From Roseibacillus sp. (GTDB lineage Bacteria; Verrucomicrobiota; Verrucomicrobiia; Verrucomicrobiales; Akkermansiaceae), in assembly GCA_022448985.1 (NCBI GenBank), contig JAKVCR010000030.1, positions 1 through 64,000 of the forward strand: DNA of 64,000 nt. Reading direction: 5' to 3'. The translations under genes and the position numbers were made by a program. Shown here piece by piece: positions 16,325 to 25,195 of this stretch. Each line of letters opens with the position of its first letter. Positions within the stretch are counted from its first letter, which is position 1. Below the pieces are notes generated by a model. The model saw only the letters and a list, made by a program, of their open reading frames with translations, searched no databases and was not told the DNA's origin.

Positions 16325-18406
16325 ATGAAGAACCTGCTGAACTGGATCGACAACCGTACCGGAATCCGGCGGCTCACCCGTGAGGCTCTTTTCGAGAATA
16401 TCCCGGGAGGGGCCCGCTGGCGTTATGTGTGGGGGAGCACCCTGACCTTTGCCATCATGGTCCAGTTCATCACGGGGATCATGCTCTGGATGTTCTACAG
16501 TCCGAGTGCAAACTCGGCATGGGAAAGCGTTCATCATCTTCAGGAGAACGTGAAAGGAGGTGACTGGTTGAGGGGAATTCACCACTGGACTTCGCAGTTC
16601 ATGATTGTCCTGCTGGTCCTGCACCTGGTGCAGGTGGTGGTAGACGGCGCCTACACGGCTCCGCGTGAATTCAATTTCTGGTTCGGTCTTGCCCTCCTTG
16701 GCGTGACAATGGGTCTCGGGTTAACCGGGTATTTGCTCCCCTGGGACCAGAAGGGCTACTGGGCCACGGAGGTCGCCACCAACATCGTGGGAAATACTCC
16801 ACTCGTCGGGGACTATCTCAAGCAACTCCTTATCGGAGGCAACGAGGCGGGACACCATACTCTCACCCGTTTCTTTGCGCTGCATGCTGGAGTGCTTCCG
16901 GCCCTCCTGATCGGTCTCATAGTGCTGCATATCTATCTTTTCCGGAAGCACGGCATTACTCCCGCAGCCCGTAAGACCGCGTCCTCCGCCCGTCACTTCT
17001 GGTGGGTGGCACTCTTTACGATGGGTTTTGCGATGGTGATGGTCGGTGTTAACTGGAACGCTTTTCCGGAAGGGGCCAGGCCCATGGTTGGGATTGTCCC
17101 CGGAATCATCACGAGTCTCTGCCTGCTTCGGGTCATCTACCTTTATGCGCGGAAGAAGAGCCTGGAGGAGAATGATTCCCGCCCCCGGCCTGGAGATGTC
17201 TATTTCTGGCCTGACCAGGTCCTGCGCGACGCCATTGCCTGTGCGGTGGTTCTGGCAGGGATTCTCTTTTTCGTGTGGCAGGTCGGAACGGAACTGAGTG
17301 CCCCTGCCGATCCTTCAGAGAACTATTCAGCTGCTCGTCCGGACTGGTATTTCATGGCCCTTTTCGCCCTGCTCAAGGACTTCGATCTGATTACCGGAGC
17401 CTTTGTGATTCCCGGTATCGTTGCGGCGGTGGTCTTCCTCATGCCCTTTATCGGGCGTAAGCGGATTGGCCATATGTTCAATCTCGTCTTCCTCGTGGTC
17501 GTTCTGGGAGGGTTCGTTCATTACACTCTGGTGGCCTTCACGCATGACTGGACCAGCGCCGGGCATCAGGCCGCGGTAGGGGCGGCCCACCGCGATGCCG
17601 CCCGGATCAAGGTCCTGGCCAAGTCGCCGGATGGCATCTCGCGCATCCCGCCCGAGGGAGCGATTACCCTTCTTCGCAACGATCCGCTTACCCAGGGGCC
17701 CAGGCTCTTTGCCCAGAACTGTGCGTCCTGTCACTCCTACGACGGTCATGATGGCATGGGGAATCCCCGCAAGAATGAGCAAAGCGCTGCGGATCTTAAA
17801 GGATTCGCCTCCCGGGAGTGGTCGGCTGGAGTTCTTGATGCGGAGACCTTCGCTCATCCCGATTTCCTTGGTGCGACCAAGCTGATTGATGGCAGCAAGA
17901 TGCTGAAATACCTGAAGAGCGATAGTTTCACGGATCTTCCTCCGGAAGAGGTTCACGCGATGGCAGTGGCCCTTTCTGCGGAAGCCAAACTCAAGGCCCA
18001 GCGTGCTATCGATGCGGCTCATGCAGAACTTGTCGAGGAGGGTCGTGAATTGCTTTCGATTGAATGCACCGACTGTCACGTCTACCACGGAGAAGGGGAG
18101 AAGGGCATCGATCTGACCGGCTATGGCAACCGGGAGTGGCAAATTGCCTTCATCAGGAATCCCGCGCACAAGCGTTTCTATGGGAAGCGCAATGACCGTA
18201 TGTCCATCTTTGGTCCGAAATACAGGGAGGACGGATCTCTCGAACGCCCCGCTCAACTCAGTGACAAGGAAATCGGATTCATTGTCGATTGGCTGCGCGG
18301 CGAGTGGTACGAGCCTTCGCAGGGAGAGGAGGCGGGAAAAGGATCCGCTGCAGAGGAACCGACCGTTGATGAAACGCAGGAAGAGGAGCGCTCTCCTGCG
18401 GGGTGA
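16325..18406 (+). CDS. Cytochrome b6-subunit IV-diheme cytochrome c fusion
   Basis: A 693-residue membrane protein joining what is often three subunits. Residues 1-215 are cytochrome b6: the heme-b histidines H86, H100, H187 and H202 have the 13- and 14-residue gaps diagnostic of b6-type proteins. Residues about 225-405 correspond to subunit IV, with PDWYF (339-343) in place of the usual PEWYF quinol-site motif. Two C-terminal c-type heme motifs follow, CASCH (466-470) and CTDCH (581-585), in a soluble domain on the outer side of the membrane. The protein would oxidise quinol together with the Rieske protein encoded upstream and pass electrons to the attached c hemes. Fusions of b and c subunits are known in some bacteria; the tandem diheme form here is noteworthy. 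Confidence 0.92.
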   Translation: MKNLLNWIDNRTGIRRLTREALFENIPGGARWRYVWGSTLTFAIMVQFITGIMLWMFYSPSANSAWESVHHLQENVKGGDWLRGIHHWTSQFMIVLLVLHLVQVVVDGAYTAPREFNFWFGLALLGVTMGLGLTGYLLPWDQKGYWATEVATNIVGNTPLVGDYLKQLLIGGNEAGHHTLTRFFALHAGVLPALLIGLIVLHIYLFRKHGITPAARKTASSARHFWWVALFTMGFAMVMVGVNWNAFPEGARPMVGIVPGIITSLCLLRVIYLYARKKSLEENDSRPRPGDVYFWPDQVLRDAIACAVVLAGILFFVWQVGTELSAPADPSENYSAARPDWYFMALFALLKDFDLITGAFVIPGIVAAVVFLMPFIGRKRIGHMFNLVFLVVVLGGFVHYTLVAFTHDWTSAGHQAAVGAAHRDAARIKVLAKSPDGISRIPPEGAITLLRNDPLTQGPRLFAQNCASCHSYDGHDGMGNPRKNEQSAADLKGFASREWSAGVLDAETFAHPDFLGATKLIDGSKMLKYLKSDSFTDLPPEEVHAMAVALSAEAKLKAQRAIDAAHAELVEEGRELLSIECTDCHVYHGEGEKGIDLTGYGNREWQIAFIRNPAHKRFYGKRNDRMSIFGPKYREDGSLERPAQLSDKEIGFIVDWLRGEWYEPSQGEEAGKGSAAEEPTVDETQEEERSPAG

Positions 18407-18430
18407 TCCAGGGTGATTACGGGCGGAGGC

Positions 18431-18474
18431 TTTCTGCTTCAAATCGTCGACACCCGGGTTGATTCGTGCAGAAA
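18431..18474. repeat. Inverted repeat just before the DUF502 gene
   Basis: Arms TTTCTGC (18431-18437) and GCAGAAA (18468-18474) match perfectly, and the interior AATC/GATT can add four pairs. It fills most of the 74-bp gap after the cytochrome b gene and ends 6 bp before the DUF502 start. It might attenuate read-through or be an operator; no U-run follows the second arm. Confidence 0.3.
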
Positions 18475-18480
18475 TGAATC

Positions 18481-19140
18481 ATGGCTACGGACAAGGAAGG
18501 AAATCCTCTCGGATTTCTGAAGACAACACTGATGGGTGCCGTGCTGGTGGTAGTCCCGGTTGGAATCATTGGATTCGCCCTCTGGCAGATCACATCGCTC
18601 TTCACAAACCTTCTGGGTCCCGTTGTGGCGAAGCTTCCCTTCCAATCAGCATTCATAAGCTATGCGGTCGTCGTCATGGCATTGTTGCTCGTGGTTCTGC
18701 TCTGCTACTTCACCGGGGTCGCGGTCAGGACGCGGTGGGGAGCGGCGATGCGGGGCTGGGTCGAACGATGCGTTCTCGAGCGAATTCCGGGCTACAGTAT
18801 TGTCCGGACCCTGGTTCACCAGTATCTCGGTCAGGAGGGAGAGCGGCAGTTTCGTCCGGTGCTGGTCGATCTCTATGGGTCTGATTCGCGGGCGGTCGGC
18901 TTTGAAATCGAGGCATTGGGCGATGGGACAGTAGCGGTATTCCTGCCCTCAGTGCCTGCCGCGACCATCGGGCAGGTGCAGCTGGTTCCCGCAGAACGGG
19001 TTCATCCCCTGCAGGCTTCCATGCACGCCACCCTGGAAGCCCTTACCATGTTCGGGGTGGGGTCGTCGAAACTGGTTGGCAAGGATCCGGATGCCGACGC
19101 CGGGCAGGAGGAAAAGGAAATCTTGCCCGGGTCGGGTTAA
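18481..19140 (+). CDS. DUF502 family integral membrane protein
   Basis: A 219-residue protein with two membrane segments, about 16-40 (TLMGAVLVVVPVGIIGFALW) and 60-82 (YAVVVMALLLVVLLCYFTGV), followed by a soluble C-terminal domain containing IPGYSIVRTLVHQYLGQ and VAVFLPSVPAATIGQVQLVP. The opening PLGFLKTTLMGA and the pattern of segments match DUF502, a widespread family in bacteria and plants (the plant members are called LCV or COV). No biochemical function is established for bacterial members. It follows the bc-type operon by 74 bp and could be transcribed with it. The last 20 residues are acidic and low-complexity. Confidence 0.88.
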   Translation: MATDKEGNPLGFLKTTLMGAVLVVVPVGIIGFALWQITSLFTNLLGPVVAKLPFQSAFISYAVVVMALLLVVLLCYFTGVAVRTRWGAAMRGWVERCVLERIPGYSIVRTLVHQYLGQEGERQFRPVLVDLYGSDSRAVGFEIEALGDGTVAVFLPSVPAATIGQVQLVPAERVHPLQASMHATLEALTMFGVGSSKLVGKDPDADAGQEEKEILPGSG

Positions 19141-19226
19141 GGGGTAACTGGGGGCTGTATCCAAGTCCCCGGAGGAGGACGGGGTGGAGGGTGCTCTGCT
19201 ATCAGGGACTCACGGGACGCTCCCGC

Positions 19227-20672
19227 TCAGGAGAAGAGCCCGGCCATGGGTTTCCCGTGATACAGGAAGTGCGGGCGCTGCGCGGGATCGTGCCACCTGA
19301 TGCTGGGGGGCAGGCCCAGGGCGTCGTAAATGGTAGCGGCGAGATCTTCCGGTTTTTGGGGATCGGTGGCTGGAAATTCGCCTTTCTGGTCGGAGGAACC
19401 AATTACCCGCCCGCCCTCAACACCACCCCCGGCGAAGAAAACAGTCTGCACCGCACCCCAGTGATCGCGGCCAGGAAGCTTGGCCTTGGGGATCTTGAAG
19501 ATGCGCGGGGTGCGCCCGAACTCGCTGGCCATCACCACGAGGGTGTTTTCCAGAAGTCCACGTTCGCTGAGATCATCAAGGAGGGCCGAGACGGCACGAT
19601 CCATCGGGGGGAGGAGATAGTTCCGGAGATTCGGGAAGGCGGCTTGGTGAGTGTCCCAGGCTTCATTGTTTCCGAGGTTGACCTGAACCAGGCGCACCCC
19701 GGCTTCAACCAGTTGCCGGGCAAGGAGGAGGGACCAGCCGAACGAATTCCTTCCATAGCGTTCCTGCAGGGTGGGATCGGCAGAGTGCACGTCGAAGGCA
19801 TCCTTGACAGTGGGATCCAGCAGGAGGCTGGCGGCCATCTCCTGGTAGCGGTCAAGTTGATAGGTCTCGCCGGTTTTTTCGAGGTGAGCGCTTTGCGCGT
19901 TGAGATTCTCAAGGAGGCCCACCCGGTCGCGCAGGCGGCGGAAATCCACACCCTCTGGAAGGGAAAAGGTGGGGGAATCAAATCGGTGTTTGGTGCCATC
20001 TTCTTTTCCCCGGGCGTGGTGGAAAAGGTAGTCGGGATAGGCTCCGTAAGAGTTCGGGTCAAACCGGGAGGCTTCAATCCAGAAGGGTTCCTTCTTGGCG
20101 CCCAGTTGGCCGGCAAACTGCCCGGGAATGACGCGACCGGTACGATGCCTGATCTTGTCAGGGAGGAGAATTGTGGGGGGGAGGTTGCCGCGTCGGGGAA
20201 GCAGCTCGTTTGCCAGGGCGGCGATGGAGGGCCAATCGCTCTCCTGCGGTTTGCTGGGACTGAAGTTGGGCGGCAGTTCACTGCGTCCGGTGAGCATCAT
20301 GTGATGTCCGTGCGAGTGCTCGTTCGAGGAGTGGGTCAACGAGCGGCAGAGCGACCACATTTCACTGCGCTTGGCCAGTTCGGGGAGGTGTTCGCAGATA
20401 TGAAGTCCCGGGGTCCTGGTCCTTATGGGGCTGAATTCTCCACGAATCTCGCGAGGAGCCTCCGGTTTCATGTCGAAGGATTCGTGCTGGGCAAGTCCGC
20501 CAGAGAGAAAGATGTAGATGACGTTTCGGGCCTTCCCGTTGCCTGTCGTGGTCTGGGCACCTGCCAGCGAGCGGATCAGACCAAGGTGGTTCATCCCCAG
20601 GCCCATGAGACCTATGGAACCGGCCTGCAGGACCGTTCGGCGGGTGGGATGATAATGCGGAAGGTTGGACAT
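19227..20672 (-). CDS. DUF1501 protein, second gene of its type in this cluster
   Basis: A 481-residue protein with a Tat-like leader (TRRTVLQAGSIGLMGLGM, about residues 10-27). DUF1501 signatures are IYIFLSGGLAQHESFDMKPE, MASEFGRTPRIFKIPKAK and GRDHWGAVQTVFFAGGGVEG. It is the last of three minus-strand genes (DUF1549/DUF1553 at 22384, DUF1501 at 20846, then this), 173 bp after the second. It has no DUF1549 partner of its own and is clearly divergent from the neighbouring DUF1501, so it may have been acquired separately or may share the same partner. It converges with the DUF502 gene. Function unknown, as for the family. Confidence 0.88.
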   Translation of the reverse strand: MSNLPHYHPTRRTVLQAGSIGLMGLGMNHLGLIRSLAGAQTTTGNGKARNVIYIFLSGGLAQHESFDMKPEAPREIRGEFSPIRTRTPGLHICEHLPELAKRSEMWSLCRSLTHSSNEHSHGHHMMLTGRSELPPNFSPSKPQESDWPSIAALANELLPRRGNLPPTILLPDKIRHRTGRVIPGQFAGQLGAKKEPFWIEASRFDPNSYGAYPDYLFHHARGKEDGTKHRFDSPTFSLPEGVDFRRLRDRVGLLENLNAQSAHLEKTGETYQLDRYQEMAASLLLDPTVKDAFDVHSADPTLQERYGRNSFGWSLLLARQLVEAGVRLVQVNLGNNEAWDTHQAAFPNLRNYLLPPMDRAVSALLDDLSERGLLENTLVVMASEFGRTPRIFKIPKAKLPGRDHWGAVQTVFFAGGGVEGGRVIGSSDQKGEFPATDPQKPEDLAATIYDALGLPPSIRWHDPAQRPHFLYHGKPMAGLFS

Positions 20673-20845
20673 GCCCGCGGAGGTGATTCGGTATTATCGG
20701 GTGTGGATGGAGAGGTGTAAAGCTGAGAAGGAGGGCCGGAAGCCACTCGTCGTGAACAGTTGCCAGACCCGTTCACTGACAATGCATTCTCCCCCAGTGT
20801 TATGGGGATGTTGCTGTCCGGCAGAGGCCTGTCCTCTGGCGATCC

Positions 20846-22342
20846 TTACGAAATGATGTCCTTCAGGACGTGGCCGTGGATATCAGTGAGGCGGAAGTCG
20901 CGCCCCTGGTAGCGATAGGTCAGACGGCGGTGGTCGATGCCGAGAAGATGCAGGATGGTGGCATTGCGATCGTGGATGTGCATCGTGCCGGGCGTCCACT
21001 TGTCCTTCTCGGGCTTGGGAAGCATGGGAGTCCCGTCGGGGTTGGCGATATTGTAGCCGTAGTCATCGCTCTTTCCGTAGGTGATGCCGGGTTTGATGCC
21101 TCCGCCCGCCATCCAGGTGGTAAAGCAGCGGGGGTGATGGTCACGTCCGTAGTTTTCCTTGGTGAGCCTGCCCTGGCAGTAGGAGGTGCGGCCGAATTCC
21201 CCGCCCCAGACCACAAGGGTATCATCGAGCATCCCGCGTTCCTTCAGGTCGGTAATGAGGGCGTAGCAGGCCCGGTCGATATCCCGGCACTGGGACTCGT
21301 GCTCACGGGGTAGTCCGCCGTGGGCATCCCAGCCCCGGTGAAAGATCTGGATGTTGCGTACTCCACGCTCGGCGAGACGCCGGGCATTGAGACAACAGGC
21401 CGCGAAGGTGCCGGCCTTGCGGGCCTCCTCGCCGTAGAGTTCGAAGGTCCTGTCCTTTTCCTTGCTGAGATCCATCAACTCCGGGACCGAGGTCTGCATG
21501 CGGAAGGCCATCTCGTGCTGCTTGATCCGGGCGAGGGTCTGGGGGTCGAGGGATTTCTCGTGCCGACTCCGGTTGAGGGCCGCGAGGGTATCGAGCTGGG
21601 CGCGGCGATCCTCCCGGGAGGTGCCCTTGGGATTGCTGAGGTAGAGGACCGGGTCGCCCTGGCTGCGGAGGAGCACGCCCTGATGTTCGGCGGGGAGGAA
21701 GCCGGGACCCCAGAGACGGTTGAAGAGGCTTTGCTCGGGGAAGCTCGTCTTGGCATGCATGACGATGTAGCCGGGCAGGTCCTCGTTCATGCCGCCCAGT
21801 CCGTAGCTGAGCCACGCGCCGAGGCTCGGACGCCCGGGGACCTGGCTTCCGGTCTGGATGTAAGTGATGGCCGGATCGTGGTTGATGGCCTCGGTAAAGG
21901 TGCTGTTCACCACGCAGAGTTCCTTGGCCACCTTGCCGGTATGAGGAAGCAGGTCACTGGCCCACAGGCCGTCCTGGTTGTTCGCATGCCTGGTAAACTT
22001 GTATTTGGAAGGGCAGACCGGATGGGTTTTCTGTCCGGCCGTCATTCCGGTGATCCGTTGCCCGTCGCGGATGTGCTTGGGCAGATCCTGGCCGAACATT
22101 TCCTGCATCTTGGGCTTGTAGTCCCAGGTGTCGAGGTGGCTGGGTCCCCCGCTCATGAAGAGATAGATGACGCGTTTGGCGGTGGCTCGGTGGTGAATCC
22201 CACCATTGAGGTCGGCCTTCCCCTCGGCTGCCAGCAGTTCCTGGGGCAGCATCTGGGCCATGGCGGCGGTGCCCAGTCCGAGTGCCGAGCGCCCGAAGAG
22301 CTGGCGGCGGGTCATGGAGAGTTGGTGATCGTGGAATGTCAT
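20846..22342 (-). CDS. DUF1501 protein paired with the downstream-cluster DUF1549/DUF1553
   Basis: A 498-residue protein with a Tat-like leader (TRRQLFGRSALGLGTAAMAQ, residues 11-30). DUF1501 landmarks include YLFMSGGPSHLDTWDYKPKM, WGGEFGRTSYCQGRL, YGRDHHPRCFTTWMAGGGIK and HDRNATILHLLGIDHRRLTY. It begins 41 bp after the stop of the DUF1549/DUF1553 gene on the same strand, the usual order for these pairs. It resembles the copy at 6738 in general layout, but the details differ throughout, so the two are old paralogues, not a recent duplication. Predicted to act outside the cytoplasm. Confidence 0.9.
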   Translation of the reverse strand: MTFHDHQLSMTRRQLFGRSALGLGTAAMAQMLPQELLAAEGKADLNGGIHHRATAKRVIYLFMSGGPSHLDTWDYKPKMQEMFGQDLPKHIRDGQRITGMTAGQKTHPVCPSKYKFTRHANNQDGLWASDLLPHTGKVAKELCVVNSTFTEAINHDPAITYIQTGSQVPGRPSLGAWLSYGLGGMNEDLPGYIVMHAKTSFPEQSLFNRLWGPGFLPAEHQGVLLRSQGDPVLYLSNPKGTSREDRRAQLDTLAALNRSRHEKSLDPQTLARIKQHEMAFRMQTSVPELMDLSKEKDRTFELYGEEARKAGTFAACCLNARRLAERGVRNIQIFHRGWDAHGGLPREHESQCRDIDRACYALITDLKERGMLDDTLVVWGGEFGRTSYCQGRLTKENYGRDHHPRCFTTWMAGGGIKPGITYGKSDDYGYNIANPDGTPMLPKPEKDKWTPGTMHIHDRNATILHLLGIDHRRLTYRYQGRDFRLTDIHGHVLKDIIS

Positions 22343-22383
22343 GTCAGGGCACGGATACGGATTTGAGCAAAGGGAGGAGAGGA

Positions 22384-24852
22384 TCAGTAGAGGAGGAGGG
22401 CAACATCGCTTGCCAGGACGGTAATGGAAATCTGGGTCCAGGCCGCCACCTCGGCCGGTTCAAGCGCCTCATTGCGGGGCGCCTCACCGGTGGAGAGAAG
22501 GGCGAGAGCATCGTCCTTGGAGGCCTGGTAGCGGGCCTGCATCTTTTCAAGCAGGGTGTCGCACGCTTTTCTTTCGGTGTCGTTGGGAGGGCGACTGGCT
22601 ACCAGGGTGAAGAGGAGATCCATTCGGCTGTCATCATCCTTGGCCTCGGTGATAAGACGTTCGGCGATCATGCGCGCCATTTCAATGCGCTGCGTTTCGT
22701 TGAGAAGGCCCAGGGACTGCAGGGAGGTATTGGTGCGCGAGCGGCGGACGCAACTGGACTCGCGGTCAGGGGCGTCAAAAAGGATCATCATGGGATGGGG
22801 GCTGGTGCGTTTCCAGTAGACGTAGAGGCTGCGGCGGTAGAGCTTGGTCCCCTTGTCAGCAACGTAGTTCTTGGTATTGCTGCCCGGATGCATGAGAGCC
22901 TTCCAGAGCCCTGCGGGTTGGTAGGGCTTGACTCCTTCCCCACCCATGTGCCCGTCGAGAAGCCTGCTGGACCAGAGAGCCATGTCGCGGATGACCTCCG
23001 CGTCGAGGCGGTAACTCGGTCCCCGGGAATACCAGAGGTTCTCAGGATCCTCAAAGGTGTCCGCTCGTTGGGCTGATTGCTGCTTGAAGGTCCTGCTGGT
23101 AAGCATGAGCCGGAGAATGTGCTGCAGGTTCCAGCCGCTCTCCTGTAGTTCGACCGCGAGCCAGTCGAGCAATTCCGGGTGGGTTGGTTGCTTGCCTTGG
23201 AGACCGAAGTCCTCCGGGGATCGAACGATCGCCTCGCCGAAGACCCGCTGCCAGATCCGGTTGACAAGGACCCGCGCCACGAGCGGGTTGTCGCGGGAGG
23301 TGAGCCACTGTGCCAGTCCAAGGCGGTTGCGCGGGGCATTTTCGGGAAGTGATCCCATGACCGAGGGAATTCCCGGCTGAACCGGTTCGCCGATGGGGAG
23401 GTTGTATTCACCGCGGACAAGGACCTTGGTCGCCCGGGGTTTACCCAGTTCGCGGGCCACGAGGGTGGGAGTGAAGCGCTTTTCCAATTCGCTGAAGCGT
23501 TTGCTGAGATCGATGGCCGCGGAATGAAGCGGTGAATCCTTGAAGGGGCCCTTGGGATCAGCAACGCGGTTCAGCTTATCGCGGTCCGAGGATTTTCCCC
23601 ATCGCTCTTTCTCGGCACCAGCAAGCAGGGCGGACTGCTTGCTGGTTACCTCCTGCAGGAGTGCCTTCCGATTGGCGACTAAAGCGTCCAATTCATCCCA
23701 GGCCTTCTGATCAGCAGGAACCTTCATGACGGGTCCGTATTCGTATCTGTTGCCATCCATGGGGGACTCCGAAGTCGAGTTAAAGAAGGCGAGGAGCTGG
23801 TAATACTCAGTCTGTGTAATCGGGTCGTACTTGTGGGTATGGCAGCGGGCACAGGTCATTGTCATTCCCAGCAGGACTGTTCCCAGGGTCTCGGTGCGAT
23901 CGAAGTTGTTCTTGCACTGGAACTCGGCCGGGATAGCGCCACCCTCGGCGGTGGAGGGGTTCATGCGGACGAAGCCCGTGGCTGCGTTCTGTTCGACGGT
24001 AGGGTTCGGGAGGAGGTCCCCGGCCAGCTGCCAGAGGATGAAATCGTTGAGGGGCAGATTCTTGTTGAAGGCCCGCACGACCCAGTCGCGATAGGGATAG
24101 ATGCCGCGCTTGTTGTCGAGGTGTAGCCCGTGAGTGTCGCCGTAGCGCACGGCATCAAGCCAGTAACGGGCCTGATGTTCCCCATAACGGGGGCTTTGCA
24201 TGAGCTTATTGAGAAAGCGGAGATACGCGTCGGCTTTATTATCGGCAAGGAAGACCGCCAGCTCAGCTGGTTCAGGGGGAAGGCCGGTCAGGGTCAGGGC
24301 GGCCCGCCGGGCCAGAGTGGCTCGATCAGCTTCAGGAGCAAAGCTCACTTTGGCGCTGGATTTTTCCTTTAGCTTGGCTTCCACGAAGCGATCGATTGGA
24401 TCGCGGGAATCAACATTTTTCGGAGGATCCGTCCGAACGGGTGCAACGAAGGACCAGTGCTTGGCGTAGGTTCCTCCTTCTTTCACCCACTGTGCAAGAA
24501 TCTTGCGCTCGGCGTCAGTGAGCTTCTTCTCAGCGTCCTTGGGAGGCATGGGATCGTCCTCGTCATGGAGACGGACCAGAATCTCGCTCTGGCTGGGATC
24601 CTTCGGATCAATAGCGTGGAAGCCATCACGGTCGGCAGTAGCGCTCTCGTAGGAGTCGAGACGGAGCTGGTCCTTCTTTTTCGTGTCCGGTCCGTGGCAG
24701 ACGAAGCACTTATTGGAGAGGATAGGGAGCACCTCGCGGGCGAAGTCAACTTTCTCGCCGAGAGCCCCGGAAGGGCCGGCCAGGAGGAGAATGGAGAGCA
24801 GGGATGCACCATGGGGTGCGCGCATACGCTCAAGCAGAATCTGGAATCTCAT
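22384..24852 (-). CDS. PSCyt1-DUF1549-DUF1553 protein (planctomycete cytochrome type)
   Basis: An 822-residue exported protein. I chose ATG 24852; the frame continues 83 codons upstream without family-like sequence, and ATG 24825 is a possible shorter start just before the hydrophobic leader (SLLSILLLAGPSGALG). Domains: PSCyt1 with heme motif CFVCH (49-53), followed by the QLRLDSYESA and DPSQSEILVRLHDEDDPMPP signatures; DUF1549 with LARRAALTLTGLPPEPAELA and SPRYGEHQARYWLDAVRYGD, and CARCHTHKYDPI; DUF1553 with NPLVARVLVNRIWQRVFGEA and WNLQHILRLMLTSRTFKQQS. This is the canonical long form, in contrast to the paralogue at 8168. Likely a heme-bearing partner of the DUF1501 protein encoded next. 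Confidence 0.9.
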   Translation of the reverse strand: MRFQILLERMRAPHGASLLSILLLAGPSGALGEKVDFAREVLPILSNKCFVCHGPDTKKKDQLRLDSYESATADRDGFHAIDPKDPSQSEILVRLHDEDDPMPPKDAEKKLTDAERKILAQWVKEGGTYAKHWSFVAPVRTDPPKNVDSRDPIDRFVEAKLKEKSSAKVSFAPEADRATLARRAALTLTGLPPEPAELAVFLADNKADAYLRFLNKLMQSPRYGEHQARYWLDAVRYGDTHGLHLDNKRGIYPYRDWVVRAFNKNLPLNDFILWQLAGDLLPNPTVEQNAATGFVRMNPSTAEGGAIPAEFQCKNNFDRTETLGTVLLGMTMTCARCHTHKYDPITQTEYYQLLAFFNSTSESPMDGNRYEYGPVMKVPADQKAWDELDALVANRKALLQEVTSKQSALLAGAEKERWGKSSDRDKLNRVADPKGPFKDSPLHSAAIDLSKRFSELEKRFTPTLVARELGKPRATKVLVRGEYNLPIGEPVQPGIPSVMGSLPENAPRNRLGLAQWLTSRDNPLVARVLVNRIWQRVFGEAIVRSPEDFGLQGKQPTHPELLDWLAVELQESGWNLQHILRLMLTSRTFKQQSAQRADTFEDPENLWYSRGPSYRLDAEVIRDMALWSSRLLDGHMGGEGVKPYQPAGLWKALMHPGSNTKNYVADKGTKLYRRSLYVYWKRTSPHPMMILFDAPDRESSCVRRSRTNTSLQSLGLLNETQRIEMARMIAERLITEAKDDDSRMDLLFTLVASRPPNDTERKACDTLLEKMQARYQASKDDALALLSTGEAPRNEALEPAEVAAWTQISITVLASDVALLLY

Positions 24853-25195
24853 GATGGGTCGCGGAGCAGGCTCGACTGCTACTCCAAAGGTGTTAAATGA
24901 TCCCTGCCTCAGCTCAATCCGAATCTCCCCGATCACTTCTTTACGTGGTTCTTCCAGATTATAGCCGGGTAGCGGGTGCCTGCCCTTCCTGCGGGTAGCT
25001 TGCATAAGCCCCTTGTGAGGCCGGAACTGGATAATGCCCGGCACTTTGACGCTGAAGAGATTCGGTGATATGTTCAAAAGAACTCTTCCCAGACTTTCCA
25101 CCTTTACATGAGGGACTGTCCGGAAAAGATAATGTGGAGGCCACTGGGCGGCCGAAACCCACTACACCCCCCGTACCTTGTACGAACCCAGAAAT
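24853..25195. other. 343-bp divergent intergenic region, no gene found
   Basis: The stretch separates the minus-strand PSCyt1 gene from the plus-strand CotH/lamin-tail gene. I see no RNA gene or conserved short ORF. It contains one plausible promoter toward the CotH gene (25046-25074) and must contain a promoter for the minus-strand gene that I cannot place with confidence. Confidence 0.5.
25046..25074 (+). promoter_or_regulatory. Sigma70-like promoter candidate for the CotH/lamin-tail genes
   Basis: TTGACG at 25046-25051 and TATGTT at 25069-25074 are separated by 17 bases, the optimal spacing. The start codon is 122 bp further on, which would give a leader of about 115 bases. Consensus matching by eye only. 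Confidence 0.33.

Noticed and set aside
19191-20720. Plus-strand open frame of 509 codons opposite a DUF1501 gene
   Set aside because: Antisense to a clear DUF1501 gene; its composition (rich in Gly, Glu, Val) is that of a shadow frame, with no family motif.
24853-25195. tRNA or small RNA gene in the largest spacer
   Set aside because: No cloverleaf-like pairing, no T-arm GGTTCRANTCC sequence and no conserved RNA core could be found; the same holds for 10784-11093 and 30554-30840.
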